Shown: piece after piece, positions 23,601-38,600 of the stretch
Numbering within the stretch: the first letter of the stretch is position 1
Layout: every line of letters starts with the position of its first letter
NCBI RefSeq assembly: GCF_022539315.1
Contig: NC_066329.1
Coordinates: 8,221,072 to 8,285,071 of the forward strand
DNA from: Serinus canaria
Lineage: Eukaryota; Chordata; Aves; Passeriformes; Fringillidae
Length of the DNA: 64,000 nt
Direction: 5' to 3'
The notes under the pieces: model-generated
Seen by the model: the letters and a program-made list of their open reading frames with translations, nothing else
Database searches by the model: none
Told to the model about the DNA's origin: nothing
Translations under genes and position numbers: made by a program

Positions 23601-26600
23601 TTCTGGTCATGCAGCCATGTGTAAAATGAGGCTGCTGATGGCTGCAAAGTTCTGTATCTGCAAAACTCAGCCCCACTGGTGGCTGCCAGGAGCAGAAATC
23701 AGCTGGTGGCCAATGCTGGCTCCCATGGCTCTGCTGTGAGCTGGGGGTGAGTGCTGGCTGTGGTGGCAGAGCAGGGCCCAGGCACTGTTCACACCTCTAA
23801 CAGGAAAAGCAGATTTCCCAGCCCAGAGCTGTTAATGCTCAAACCTGCTGATGGATTGCAGGTGGCTCCCTGGAACAGATGGGAGTGGGGCAGGAGGGGA
23901 GAGAGAGCTGAGTGGTTTGGAGATATTACACAGCCCAATGCTGAGCTGCCCAGCTGCTGAAAGAGTCGATGCTTTCAATTTTCACAAGCAATGAGGGGGT
24001 TTGGTGTGGGAAAATGGGTGGTTGGGTGGTTTGGGTGTGAGCCTGTGCTAGCCTTTCTTATGGCAACCACTTTGTTTTTAGGAAGTTCTGTTACAAAATT
24101 TGTGTGTCACCTGGAGAGTCCCCAGGGCCCAGGTCTGGGGATTTAGGCTGCTGACTTTCCAAAACCATCACAGGGATGTGGGCAGCCAAATTCTCCACTG
24201 GAGCCACCTTTCTTCCAGGTGGCCAGTCGTTTCCATCACTCTTTAATGAACTTTTGCATCTGCCAGAAGTTGCAACTTTCTCAGCAGTTGAAAAATGTCT
24301 TTTGTTTATTCACTGCTGGTATCACAAGGAGCAGTGAAAATGCTTGCAGGTATTAATTACAAATGCCACATATTTCTTCAATTTAACATTTGGCAAACCC
24401 ACTCAACACATCCTTTGTGGGGTGCTCCTTTAAAAGGCATGGATGTGACCATGGCAGCACCTGCACTGAGCATTTCACCCTCAGCCATTCCTGCTCTGAA
24501 TACACAAACCCAATAATCTTTGATTTTAGACCTGTGCCAGCATGATGCTCCTCCTGAAATAGATCCATCTGGCTCAATGCGTTTCCATTCAACAGAAAAT
24601 TAATTCTGGAAGGGAAGTGCCTTTTCTAATGCCTGGATCCAGTGGGGTTGTGTGCAAAACCTTCTGTTTCCTGACAGAGGCAGCTTGGTATGGGTCCCAT
24701 ATTCACAGCTACATTCCCATTCCAGGCCCACATAACTCAAAGCCAGGCTGCAGAGAGCCCTCTCAGATGAGATCATGGAAGGAAGAATTTCCTCTGTGAT
24801 TCATTCTGAACCTGATCTGCCTAATAACTGGATTCTTTGTCTCCCTCTTTCTGCCACTCATTAAAAAGTTCACAAAGTGAGAATTTCCAGTTCTTCTTTG
24901 CACAGTGAGAAGAGTGAACAAAAGATGGGCATAACTAGAGGAGAAATATTTATGAGGGAACAAAGACATGGCCCTAACTTTGAAGCTGGGATGGAGCAGC
25001 CCAGCGTGCCAAGGGCCACAGGCTGAGTGATGCAGCCCTCAGAGAAGGAGATGATCATTGCAGAAGGATTTTTGCATATGCTACAGGACTACTTGTTTAG
25101 GCATTTCTCAGCCTTTAATCAGCCTGACAAGAAGCTAGAGCACAAATGGAGGCAAAGAGGCACAGTGGAGCCTGTGGGAGAATGAGGCCAGTGTGAAATT
25201 TTCCGTATTGTGGTCGATGGAAGGGCTCATGGGTGAGTGAGCTGGGGTCAGGGTTTGTGCCCAGCTCATGGCAGAGCTGTTCTGGCCCTAAGGAGAGGTG
25301 GAGCTCCCCATGGCAGCAGCACATGATATTGTGATATTGTTAATCAGTGGTGTGTTTAACAGGTCACTCTGGGACAGCCATACCACAGTTTGACAGTGCA
25401 CCTTAACTTGGAGTGTTGATAGGTTTTTTGTGGACCAGTTTCAGGAGAGAAAAGCTCTTGTGGGGCTTCCTTATGACACTGAGTAGCAAAGTCAGAACCA
25501 GGCCCAGAGGAGAGGACAGCTCATGCAGGATCAGCACCAATTAGACATGACTGGGCTGACACACACTGTACTGTCATAAAGCAAAATCACATTTCAGGAT
25601 GGAAATTCATTTTAGAAGCAGAAATCAGTGTATGATGTTCTGGTTTTGTCCCTGGAAGAAGATGCCTCTAATCTGTTTGACGGGTGATATTGCATGCCCG
25701 TGGCTCCTCAGTGCCTCAGCATATGGTAGGGAAACTAGAAGCTGATTATTTTCAAAAGTATTTTGACAGATACTGAACTGACAGATTCCCTGTTAAAAAG
25801 AGAGAGAGAGGTTTTGTTTTCTGCTCTGCTCATGAGGCTTTGTGGGTTTTAGGATGATACCTTGCTTGATATTTCTTTCAAAGGTGGGGGGGGAGAAGCA
25901 CTCCTACCATAGGAAATCAGAAGGATTAATATTTTATTAATTCCAGGGGAAAGAGGCAGAGCTGCATGGAGTGCTGTGCCCTGCTGTCAGGGTGCCTCAC
26001 CTCCAAGCCTGTGTTCTCCCTTTCCAAAGGTAGCAGTGCTAATCCAGCAAGTCAGGCATTTCCATGTGAATTTTCTGTAATATGGAAAAGTCATTTTAAA
26101 TGGGATCCTCATTATTTCATTAGGAATCCCCTAACCTGTGACCAGAAAACACTCTCTTTTATCACTTACCCTGGTTCTCATCATTGCCACTAGCCCCTGA
26201 CAAGAAGCAGAGTGTGTGAGCTCACAGAAACTGGAACTGGGGACAGAAGGGGCCAAGAAAAGATTTTAAGCTGCTGAAATCCAAGTCCCAGACCAGGAGA
26301 CCTGGCCTGCATTTCCAGGGGGGCTGTGCTGGGTCCTTATCTGTGGTGACAGCTCATCTCTCTGCTCCCCTGATCCCCTCCCCTTCCCTGTGTCCTCAGG
26401 TTAACTGTGTGATATTGTTAATTAGTGGTGTATGGATAGCCAGGAATCCTACAGACCTGGACACCCAGTAATTAACACATTTAGTTCTAAAAATATGTCT
26501 TCACTTCCTTGAACAGCTAAACCAAGAAAACTCAATTTCTTGTGGGTTGGCAACCCACAAGTGAATTCTTGGGTGGTCTCTAAGAGCTCCAACAGGACTC

Positions 26601-29600
26601 TTGTGTTTGATCTTTCACCAAACCTCTTCTCTCAGTAGGAACATTTTAATGGCACTTTCTTCCCAGATGTCAGCTTCTGTGACACTCACAGAAATGCAAT
26701 TTTTGGAGACCTCTGACTGTCTGCCAAGCTTTGGCTGAAGCTAGAAGCAGTCCTTGAAATCTAACAAGCAGTGTGAAGGGAGGGTATGGAGAGGGAAGCA
26801 GACTGATAGACAAATGGAGGCAGCATGATCCCACAAAATGTTTTTTCTTAGCAAACCAGGCTAAAAATCATATTGGTGACAAATGGGATTTTTTCTTATT
26901 TAAACACAATCATGAAAATTAAGTTCTGAGCTTTTAAAGGAACCAGACTCAGATGTCCACACACAGAACTTCTTTGCTTGCTCTGTTAATTGGCAATATG
27001 TTAGCACAAGCATTTTTTCTCTACTTTCCTGCTTATTTCAGTTAATAACTACAGCAGCATGACATTTCCCTGACACTACACTAGTACTGCAGGAGAGCCT
27101 GCCTTATTTCCATCCTGCTGAAATGGCAGGCTGGGGTCCCACTAGCCTGTCTCAGTGCCTTTCAGTGCAGTGAATAATTAAATTATGAGCGAGCAGAGCA
27201 GCGATCCCGGTGCTCTGTGCTCAGCAGCGTGACGCGCATCCTGCTGCTCATCCCATCCCATCCCATCCCATCCCATCCCATCCCATCCCATCCCATCCCA
27301 TCCCATCCCATCCCATCCCATCCCATCCCAGGGCTCAGCCCTGCCTTCCCCTGGCCCCATTGGTGCTGGGAAGCTCTTGCTGCTGAGGAGAAATGTGGGT
27401 GTGACCTGAGGTTTAAGCGTGACCGGAGAGCGCGTCTGCTTTGTGTCCTTGAGGAGCGATGAGCCCGAGCTGTAAACTCAGAACTCGGGTTCCTGAAATT
27501 CAAATTTTGATTCATGCCAGTCTCTCCACTGAAGGATGATCTTCTGCTGTATAAAGGCACCTTCTATCACTGTCCTCATTTCTCTTTTTACTGTGTAATT
27601 TAACACCTCATAATGTAGTCGTAAGCACAAACCGGAGGCACATCAGGGGACAGGGACATTCATTCTTTCATGGGTTTTTGGCATAAAGGAGAGGAAAGCT
27701 TGAAGAAAAATTGAGTTTCAGAACTTGAGTTTCTTTTTACATTGCCTTGGTGAAAACCAGATAAGCACTGTTGCAGTCAGTGGTATTAGGAAGGTAAATT
27801 GAAGAAGGTTGATCCACAACTTCAAAAACTTGGCCACTGTCTTTATATATGATCTGAATTCTATATATATGTGGTAATTTAAACGTGCTCTGTAGGTGAA
27901 TCAAAGCATCACGCTGTTACCAAATGCATTCTTGTCTTCTCCAAGGCAAGCCCAGGGGTCCTGCTGGGGGTTTGTCAGGGCTCAAATCAGCCCTAGGTCA
28001 CAGTCAATTCCTACAAATACCCACGTGCAATGAAGCCAATCTTGTTAATAATGAATCAGTTATTCTAGGAGAGCTGGTTTTTACAGTGCCTGTAATAGTA
28101 GATTGTAGCTTTCCCGCTCCTGGAAGTCTGAGTCAATTTATCTTTATATCAACAATAAACCAGAAAGGGCAGAAATCAAAGTAAGCAATGTTTTTATTAC
28201 CGCTTTTAAATAAAACATTGTGCCAATATTTTTCCCCTAACATTACATCTTTATTTTCTCAAATTTATTGGCAATTGCTATTTATCATCATTTCGCCTTT
28301 CTTTTGCAAAGCTATCTCATCCTTTGATTTGCTTCCCCCAGAGAATGTGGTACCTAATTCTTTTTATTTGTCCTTGATAAATCCCTGATTAATTGTATGT
28401 TATAGGCTATCCATGCAACGTCGTGGCTTTCATTTCTAAATAGGCTTTCTTTTATGAATATCAAGAGCTGAAGCTTTCCTTTCTAGAGCCAAAACCAAAC
28501 CCAGACTCAACATTTCCTTTAACAATAGCAAGGCACTTCAGAACCAAGTAAGATTCTGAGCACTGTGGAATCTCCTTCTATTCCCCCTTTGTTAGCAGGA
28601 GAAACTCAGACCTCTAGTTGGGCACATCCTCTAGCAGATATACCTGTTATAAATGTGACTGTCCCTTCATCTCATCAATTAGAAGGACTCTGCAGAATAA
28701 CAAACTTCATCAATTTTAGCTTCAAACATGCCACAATTTGTTAATTTGTAAGCACTTTTGTTTAGGTGCTGGGTTCAGGACTGTCTTTTTGCTGTTTAAA
28801 ATGTGTCCTGTATTTGTTTTGGAGCTGACTTGTCCTGCTGGTAGGAAATTAAATCATGCACACATTAAGAGGTTGATGGAAGGAGGCATTGTAGCCTGGC
28901 ATTGACAAGCAAGGCACAGCTGTGGTGTATGTTGACATGAGATATGAAAATAAAGTGAAGGCAGGAAAGAGGAGGAAAAGCAGAGAGCCAAAAGCCAAGC
29001 TCCCTGAGAGGTGTCAAAGATGAGGCTGAGAAAGAGGAATACAAAGACAGGTCAAGAAAAATACACAGATCTACAGATCTGAAATAGACAGTCTGTCAGG
29101 AAAACGAGTGTGTTTTGAAACCAATGTGCAATGATGCAAAAAAAAAAAAGTATGTCACCCTTACAGAGCTTTTAAGGCAATACCACACTAAAAGGAAGGG
29201 GAGGAATCAAGGCTCTCTCTGGCTCCTGAGAAAACCAATATCCAAATTAACTGTTTTTCAAGAGATTGGGTGGAAGAATTTGAAATCTCTCATCCTCAGT
29301 AGCAGCTGATGTCTTCTCCCATCTATTCCCAAGGAGAAATGTCTGATGATGAGGTGGAGAGGCAGCAGGTAGAGAACCAGCCCTGCTCTGACAAACCAGG
29401 GACATTCTCAGATCATTTCATCCTCTGATGCCAATAGGAAGAGCAGGCTGTGGCTCTTGGAGCACAGAAGGAGAGCAGTGGCTGTAGCCAGGTCTGTAGT
29501 TGTTAACATTGGCTCTTTATTGTGGAGGCATTGCCAGAGGTGAACTCAGTGAGTAATTTCACAGGAGTGGAAAATGGAGATGCACAATGTGACTCTGAGT

Positions 29601-32600
29601 TCCAGCAGCTCCCATGTCTGGGTTTAATGCTGCCATCCTCTGCTGTGCAAAATGAGCTGAGCAACCAGGAGCTTTCCAGCCATACAAATAGCAAAGTGTT
29701 CTATATGACTTTGTTGTTGGGAAAGCTATCTGTGTGATTATGTTAGTTTAATTTAATAGCAGGCTGTTTAGGTAAATGAGCAGGGAGGCATATGAGTGTC
29801 TGCAAATAATGTGGAGCATGATTGCAGAATGATGCTGCAGGAGATGGGCTTGTCTGGCCCTTGTCAGGGCTCTCCTAACACCCTTGAGCAGGAGAGAAGA
29901 ATCTTCCTTAACCTTGGACAAAATCCCTCTGAGACAGAGACCCGAGGGTGAGCCTTGGGCAGTAATTTGGCAGGTTGGGCAATGTCAGATGTGGTAGAGC
30001 CTTTGATGAGTTTGGACTTTGTTATCAGCACAATGGAGTCCAGAACAGTATGAACTTGCATAGGACCTGAAATTAGATTGTTTTTTTTTAGTCCCTTGTG
30101 TTTAAAGCTTTTTTTTCTTTTTTCCCTTTTGGAACCCATGCCTGAGGGATTGACTGTTGTAGTGGAGCTGGTCTGAGAATGGAGCAGTCAGGGACTTCTC
30201 ATCTAGGATTGCACCAGAAGTCAAAGGGGTATTTTTGGTGATTAGAGGTGTGCAGTCAGCTCTGTAGGGTCAAGGAAATGTCATTGCATCCAACAGCAGC
30301 TTTCCAGCTGTGGCTCCATCCTGTCAGACCTTGGGTCACAACTCCCTTCCCACCATGGTCCACTGCTTCCTTTCCCCACCTTTGATTAACACAAGCAAAC
30401 TCCTCGCTTTTCAAAAGATATCTTACTCATTTATGAAATTAAAACCCTTTAACTTGGCTGAACCAGCTTGTTCCTGAATCTAATTAAACACCATGCACCA
30501 TCTCTTGCACCACGGAGCTTTTCAAGGAGAAGTTGCTCTCCCTTCCTCCAGAATGGCTCTGTTATTGTTTTAATGATCACTTCAGCCAGGAGTTTTCACC
30601 TCTGTTTCCCTGGAAAAATTAAAGGAAATCTAATATATTGATACAGATGATCCATTTCATGTGAGTTGGTGACACTCTGACCGTGACAGCAGCAGAGAAT
30701 TCATTGCTGCAGGAGCCCATTGAATCTAATATTAGTGGCTGGGCTTTTAAAGGACACTGGGTAGTTTTATGCCCTGTTTCTACCTGTCTGAGTTAAGATA
30801 ATGAGGGTAATCTAATATTGTGCTTCAGGGCTTTAGTTACCTGCCTTTGGGGTTCAGAGGGAGCTCTGCTTCCAGGGTCTGAGCAGAGTTTAATTGGCCA
30901 AGTGCTTTATCATTTGTGTTTCATTTCCTCTGAAGCCTCAGGGATTGGCCACTGCCAGGGGACAGGTGCCAAACTGATGACACTCAGATTTTGTCTCCTT
31001 TTAATATCAGTGGGCTGCCAGGCAGATACACCAACATTTCAGCTCCTCCCCCTCAACTCCAGATATATGCCATCACCAGAGGAGTTTTCTGGCTTTCCTC
31101 CAAAGCCCTGAAGAGAAAAATACATTTAATGTTTCACCAGCAACAACCACGAGTCATCTGGGATTTAAAAACTTCTAGAAGAATCGTGGCATCTGTTATT
31201 TATTTAAAGATAACAGAGAGATCTTTCTCTGTGAATGAACTTTTTGATCATTGAAAGGAAAATAAAAAAAAAAATCAGTCACACACATATAATTTAAAAT
31301 TATGCATCTGGGGTAGGGGCTTTTTATTTTGCCTCTCAAGATGTATCCTTATATAGCTCTTCCTTGCTTAAGGAGGAAGTCTGTTTTTATTTATATCAAG
31401 TTTCTGGCAAAACTCTGGCACCTCTCTTATTATCTGTAAATTTGGGATCAGTGTCCTACCTCACAAATGAGCTTTTATCTTCATCTCCAGTGGACTGTAC
31501 AGCTGCTATTTCTTGGTCCTTCCAGTCCTCAATCTGTTTATCTCCTCCTGAATTATCTGTTGTAATTAGAATACATTTTCTCATCTCAAGGGGTAACCAG
31601 CTCCAAATGAGTGTTCTATAAAAGCAATTACTTTTGATATTAGATATCTGTACATAAAAACACAGTATTTCTTCCAATTAAAAAGCACTAATGAATTTTG
31701 TGTCTAGAGAGGCAGTAGCCTACGCAGCGCTGCAGTTTCTGTGAAGCCAAGAAAACAAAAGATGAGGAGGCAACTGGAAGAGGGCAGTGGGGTGTGTGCT
31801 GCACCACAGAGCAGCAGATTCAGAGAGAACATGGCTCTGCAAGGACATCCTGTTCCTTTTTGTCCCCAGCAGGCCTTTTGTCAACACTGATGGACCAGAT
31901 CCCCCTCCACGTTGTGCCAAGATGACTAACACAGTTTGTCCTGCCATGCCTGTCTCCTGCACCTCAGTCTTTTTATTTCCTCAGATATTCCTCTCCTTTT
32001 CCTCAAAGTATGAAATCTTGCATTTGGCACGGGGCAGCTTTACCAGAGGTGAACTCCTTCCCTCTACAGACACAGAACTGCCACCTTTTATCATCTCAAA
32101 ATTACCTGAATGACTAGGGAGCTTTTATCACAAGCTCTTCTACAAAAAGGATCATTTCAGAAACACCTTGACCTTGTTATATTGTCTTCATGTCTTCTTT
32201 CTTCATTATCTTTCTTGCATCTGGTTCTTGTCCTTATGGATGGTGAGTGCTTTGGGCTGGGATCTGTCTCTTTGGGCTCATGTAGCATCTGAGTCTGGAC
32301 TACATCCCATGGAAACTCCAAGGAAATAAACTCTTCTGGCCAAATCCTGTCCTGGTAGGAGTTACCATGGAGGATTTAAGGATTAAAGCATCAATATGGT
32401 GGGAGCAGAGTGGGTAGGAAGGAAAAAAGGGTCAGCTTCCAGCCCAGTGTGTAGGATGGAAAAAGGGTCAGCTTCCAGCCCAGCTGGTGAGAACAGCCCA
32501 GGGCATCTTCATGGAATTTTCCATAAAATGTGTTTTGAGCATTTGACAGATATGCACATGCTGTGTCTCAGAGTGCTCTCTGCAACCTGGAAAAGTCCCT

Positions 32601-35600
32601 GTTTTGAAGAAGAAACATATGGCAAAGCACACAAGGGGTTGGATATTAGTTGGATTAGTTCCAGATAATCCACATAATTTCCCAGGCTCCTGGTTCTGCA
32701 CTCTCTGCCTGACTGGCTGCTGGGGGTGGGAAAGCAGCAGCCCCCCCACAGGCAGAGCTGCCAGATCTCTTCATCCCTTCCCCATCATTCACCTGCTCAC
32801 AGAGGGATGTCTTAGAGCATGGCCTCTCATCTGGGCTCCAAGACTGAGAAATGCTGTCTCAGGCTCTCCACTGGGGTCTGGAGATGAGGTTGAGCTACAA
32901 AACCACTGCACCTCCTGTTTCTAGAGACAAAAAGTTGCATATCAAGTGCTTCAGTGCTGTACTTTTGTCCTTTCCAAGCCATCAGCTGCAGGATGCTGTT
33001 TGGCTTCTCCCTGATAAATCTGCAGAGATACTTGAGGCTGATACCAGGCACCAGGGGACATAAACTTTTCAAGCAAGGATGCAGCAAACTTGAGTACAAC
33101 TATAAAAAAATAAGACTGTGTTTGGGTTACAGATAAATGGAGCTGCTGGAGTCACTTAAATTAGATGGGATTTTGTTTGTTGCTCTCCAATTTCCCAAAA
33201 TTGGAGCTTGTATCCCTGTGGGATGTGATTTGCTGAATGTTGCTGTATGTAAAATAAATCTCCTCCACATTCAGCATTCCTTCTAGCTCAGAAAGTGAGC
33301 ACCTTTTGATATGGGCAAAATTCAGATCAGTTCTCTGGGCAGCCAACCTTACACATTATGTAAGCTTGCTTCAGGGTCGTGGTGGGAGAACCTGATCTGG
33401 GATATGGAAAGTTGGGATATGCAGAAATTAAGGGCCAGGCTCTGTTTAACATTTAGATTGAATCATGAGCCAGACACCAGCAACTCCCCATGCTGCATGC
33501 TGCTGTTTGCAAAGTTGGCTGAAACACTGTCAAATAGTGAAATTGTTCCAAATAAGATTTATTTTTTCCCCCCCTGCATATTGTTGATCCTCGTGCTTGC
33601 AACAGAGAAATGCTTTTAGTTTTTCAGGTTTAACATTAGTGCAGTGAACTGCCAATGCATTCACTGAATTTATGCCAGTGGATAAATTCAGGCAAGGGGC
33701 TGCTTACAGCAGAGAGCCTTTCTCTGGTGTGAGTGTGTTCTTTTAGAAATCATCAGCTAATAGTTGTTTTTAGGCATCACTAAAATGAAGCTGGTGAGCT
33801 GAGACCTTTAGCTCAGTGTTGAATGGCTCACCTGTATTGCACTTTTCCTTCTCCTCCTCCAACCAGCTGCTTTTCTTGGGCACCTGCTTCACTCTGAGAT
33901 GCAGCTCCTGAAGGAGGAAGATCAGTGCTTCCCTCCATGCCTCCAGATATGCCATTCTTTGAGGCTGTAACATTCAGCTGAAGTTTCTAGCTGCAACAGA
34001 ACGAGATCACAAAATTAGCACAATGCAGTAATTCAAGGTATAAGCACTGGGGCTGATTCCATAGTTGCCACTGCTCTCATTCCTGCCTCTAAACAGGTGG
34101 GTTTATGTAAAAGTAGCTTAAAAAGGCATTGCAAGCTGAGTCTTGTTTAAGCTGTTACTGAACCTAGTCCAGAATCTCTGAACCTTTTCCTTTTCTTTGC
34201 AAAGCTGTAACTGGAAATGCTGAAAGTCAACTTTGTCAATCTATGTGCAGTTTCTATTGTCCCTTATTCTTTTTATCTTTTAAAGCTAGGATCCAGAGAT
34301 TTTTATTGCTTTGCATGGTATGCAGTGGTATTTTCAGCTGAGAAATAATAATGGGAGAAGGAAGGAAACAACTGATTTCTGATGAGTTTTATGTTTCCTG
34401 TGTAAGTGTTTCAGAAGTCACAGGTAGAATTGCTGGGTGACTGTGTCAGGTTTTTTGACCTATGCCAGGTGTTTTAGAAGGAAATGTTTTATCCCCTCCT
34501 TTGAAGGTGCTAGAAACTGAAATACTTTTCTGCAGCTATTCAAATGTGTAGCTAAAGCTCAGAAGTCTGGCTTTGAAGCCCTTCTCAAGCTGGGGCTGAG
34601 ACAGGCCAGCAAGGGCATTTTGGAGATTTTGCAGCAGCTCTCTCCATGTTCTGACATTCTATTATTATTTTCAATCACTTATTTGTATTTTGGTTTGTCA
34701 GAAGTTTAATTTTGTCTGAGAACCTTGGCTGAACCTGATTTACAGCTGCCTGTATTTGTGTTGCAAAAAAGAAAAAAATTATAGTAAAATAATCACAGCC
34801 ATAATCTGATCTAGATTTTTCCATAATATCTCATATAAATCTCCTTAGTACTTTTCCCATTGTGACAGGGTTTATGATGAAAAATAGAGGATCTCTTTTC
34901 CTCCTAGAAAATGATGCATCCTGTGGAGTAATTAATCTGGTTAAGGAACTAAGGCTGGCTTGTTCTGCTCTCCATTCTCCCAACAATTTCTGTCCTACAC
35001 AGAAATCTCTGCAGTGAGAGCAATAAATTTGAAATGAATGACAGACACTAATTATTTGTGACCTCATTGTCATCTGCAGCATGGAACAGTCTATGACCAT
35101 TCCCAGTGTATCAGCTGCAGATATTTTTAGTCTAGAAAATTTAAAGGAAAGACAGCTTGAAAAATACCTGCTCACTGGGCATCCCCTTTCTGCACATCCC
35201 CGTTGCAGAGTGGCCCCATGATCTCAATCCTTGGCTCTGGGCCTTGCCCTCGTTGGCTTCTGATGCTGTGGAAAAATGGGTGAGAGTGAGGTCTGCAGGT
35301 GAGTTACCCACAGGTAAGAGAAGGAGATGGAAATCTGCAATGAGCTTCAAAAGAAGAAGAAAACAGAAAAGTGCTCTCAGATGAGGGCCTGGAGGATGTG
35401 CTGGGAGGTGTTCACCAGCAGCCTCTGCTTCAGCCAGGCTGGGGATGCTCATCCCATCACCTGTCCCCTGATCCCATCTCTACACCATCCTATTTTGTGA
35501 AGATGCAGCTGAGCTGAAACTCCTTTTCTGTGTGTCTCTTTTTTTGTTTTTTGGTGTTTTTTTAAGGCTGACCAGTGCAGTGGATTTGGGGGTTAGCAAG

Positions 35601-38600
35601 TCCTCATTGTGACACAGAAAGTGATGGGAGAAAGCTCTTTATTGAGGAGACAACTGCTGAAGCAACAGCAAATCAGCTTTGAGATGGAAAATGCAATGGA
35701 AATATGTGAGGCATGGTCTGGCTAACCAACCATGCATTGAGGAGCATTGGCTGTAATTGCTGCCTCTCACACACATGCACATATATAAAATAGAGTATAT
35801 TCATTGTTCCTAAGAACTTCCAGAGACACTTGGGTGCTGTTTTTGAAGAAGGCAGCATTGTGACATCATTTATTTAATTGCTGCTTTATTTTGGTCAGTG
35901 TTACTGCATCACTGGGATAACTGTCAGTCAGACTCAGCTACAATTTGGTAGCTGGAGCAAAAAGCTCACAGCAATATGCTCTGAGGGGAAGTCAGACAAA
36001 TGATGACTCCTTCCCACAACAAGATCAGATCAGCAGCACAAAGAGCTGGAAGATCAGATTTAGAAAAGGGTGTATGAAATAATTGTCATCATGGATGGTT
36101 TGGCAGGTGCTTGATGAAATAGCCAAGCTTGGTGCTTCCTGTGGGCTGCAAGTTTCATTCTCACATTACTTGTGCCATAAAGACTCAAGTGATTTGTTCC
36201 ATAAACTGCAAGAGCATAGAGTATGGAGAGGAAAGTTTTCAACTGCTGGAATTAGATTGTTGCTTCAAGTCAAATGAGCACACCTCATCTTGGAGACCCT
36301 TTCATTAAAGCAGGTCGGTTAATTTTAATGAAGTCATCTTCAATTTGCTTTGATGTACCGTCAGAACCTAGCCCAGATGATTCCAAATGATCATCAAATG
36401 AGTTTCCACTTTATGGTCTTTCAAGGACATAGGCTTTGTCAAGTTTTCTGGGGTTTTGACTTTTAAAGTGTTTCATTTGACTCTTTTTTTGGAGGGAACT
36501 GCTGACTTTTCTCAGAAGCTGAGCCCCTTTTAGATTCCATATATTGGGCAGAGCTTGCAGCATCACTGCTGGTGGTGCCTGTAAAGTCTAAGACTGAATC
36601 ATGCAGGAAGATTAGGCTGCTCTGCTTTTCCTTTGGAGTGGGGAGAGATGTGGAGTCTCAGACATGTAATTTCTCTAATTACTCAAGCAAGGAATCATTG
36701 TCAGGCCAGGCATGCAGAGCCCTCTGCTCAAATTTTTCCAGAGGAAGGTCAAAGTGCCAAGTAGCCTCTCATCCTAAATTGGAACAAAAAGGACAAATGT
36801 TGCCATTTTCTTCAAAATGAAGCTCCCTAAAATATTTTCAGAATATTGAACATGGATTGAAGTGCTTCTCTTAGTAAGCTAGAAGAATTTCTCTGGTTTG
36901 AAATCCAGACTAGTCTTGAGTTTTAGTCATTTCAGTGCATGGTGGTGAGGAGCAGGAAGGCATCAAAGACACACACAAAATCAAGATCTGTCCTGACTCA
37001 GGACCACTGATTGCAGCATTTATGCATTTTTGTCAGCAGTGCCTGAAGTTCAGTGGCAGAATTCCTTTTATGTTAATTTGTGACTCTCTGTATTGTTGCA
37101 CTTTACCCCAGCACAGGAATTTGTCACAAACACTGCAGCAGAAAATGCAAAATTTTACTCTGGGCTGTCCTATCACTAAACAGAGATGGTGATGGAGCTG
37201 TAACAAGAACATTGTTTGCAGTGAGATGCAGGAGAATTTCCTCCCAGGGGTCTGAACTGCCCTCCTTAATGGGACTTGGAGAAGCAGTCCCACGTTTGTA
37301 CTGCCATGTGTGTTTGTTGCTACCAAATGCTGACAGTTCCTTTCTTTCTTTTTAATCATTTAGTTGAAATAATGACATTTTCCTCTTGAAAAAGTCTTGA
37401 TTTGAAAAATGTTGAGTGGGTCAAGCTCTAATTGCTTTACTTGGTGTCGTAAATGATTTGGGGGAGAGTCACACATTCCTGTATGGTGTTCCCAGGGTTA
37501 TTATAAATAACTTTGTCATTTATAATGACTTGCTGATAGCCAGCCTTTTGGAAAGGAGAGCTTTGACATTAAACACAGGCTATTTGAGGAACTTATTTAT
37601 GAGGATTCAGCACCAAATTAAATGCCTGTTGCCATGGAAGAAGTTCCTGGTGATGTGATCATGCAAGCATTTTATGCTGGTTAAGTTTTGTTTTATTTTT
37701 ATTTTTGAGTTGACCAGTGAATGAAACCTGTAAATGCATTGTTAATTGGCTGATTTCTCAGCAATTTCTGAGTGTCCAAACTTTCTGCTGCTGTGAGCTC
37801 TACAGAGCTGAGTATCTTACATATTTCATTTGTCAGATGTGAAGTGCAGAGGAAATCTGGAGTGATTCCCAGGTGGAGTGGCAGCTCCATTAAAATACTT
37901 TTAGCACATCTTTGTGGCACCAGGCTGGGCAGGGTGTGTGTTTGAGTCCAAATGACCCATCTGTTGACTCAGGCAACGAAATCAGATTTATCCTGTATTT
38001 CCTACCCAGGAGAAGCTGGTGGCCAGTCCAGAGGAACCAAACCTGGACCAGGGCTGCAGTGGTCCAGAGCAGGCACCAGAACTGACAATAAGATGGAGTT
38101 GAACTGGCACACCCACATGTGGCAGAAATTCAACATCTCTCCCTTAAAACGAGTGAAGATTTAATGGGCTACATGGGGAAACCCTCCAGTTCTAATGGGG
38201 AAAATTTTTTCTTAATTATCTTAACAATAATTAGCCACTTTGGAAAAAGAAGGAATCGTGAAAGCTGCTAATTGATTCTTTATAGTTGGCTCATTATGCA
38301 CAGATACTACAAGATGTGTTGATTTGGACTTTGGTTTGAGAAGCTGAGGATAATTTCCACAGAGCCATGAGGGTTTAAGAGCTGGGAGTTCAGACCTCAT
38401 TTATCTGAAAACATTCTGTGTCACAGAAGAGGTTCTGTCTATGCCTTTTATATTATTAATTTGATTTTTTTTTTTATCTGTTTCCTTTAGGTCTGGCAAA
38501 GCCCATGGGATTAGTTGAAGGTCCAGGAGGCTTGGGCCAGGGGGGAATGGCTGCTACCCTGAGAGATGACAGCCATGAATCAGAGACTAAGTATGAAGAA

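Larger units (their letters stand above)
14604..38490 (+). other. GALNT9: GALNT9 intron 1 (23.9 kb)
   Basis: GT (GTACGA) to AG, phase 1. I see no coding exon inside. Contents: T24 at 19079-19102, a 20-bp tandem duplication at 21108-21147, a T/C-rich tract near 23175-23223, a 23-base palindrome at 26539-26561, (CATCC)n at 27249-27330, a candidate conserved element at 28140-28440, and a 36-37 bp duplication at 32410-32482. The rest is ordinary AT-leaning intronic sequence. Long first introns of this kind often hold enhancers, but none can be proven from sequence alone. Confidence 0.9.
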
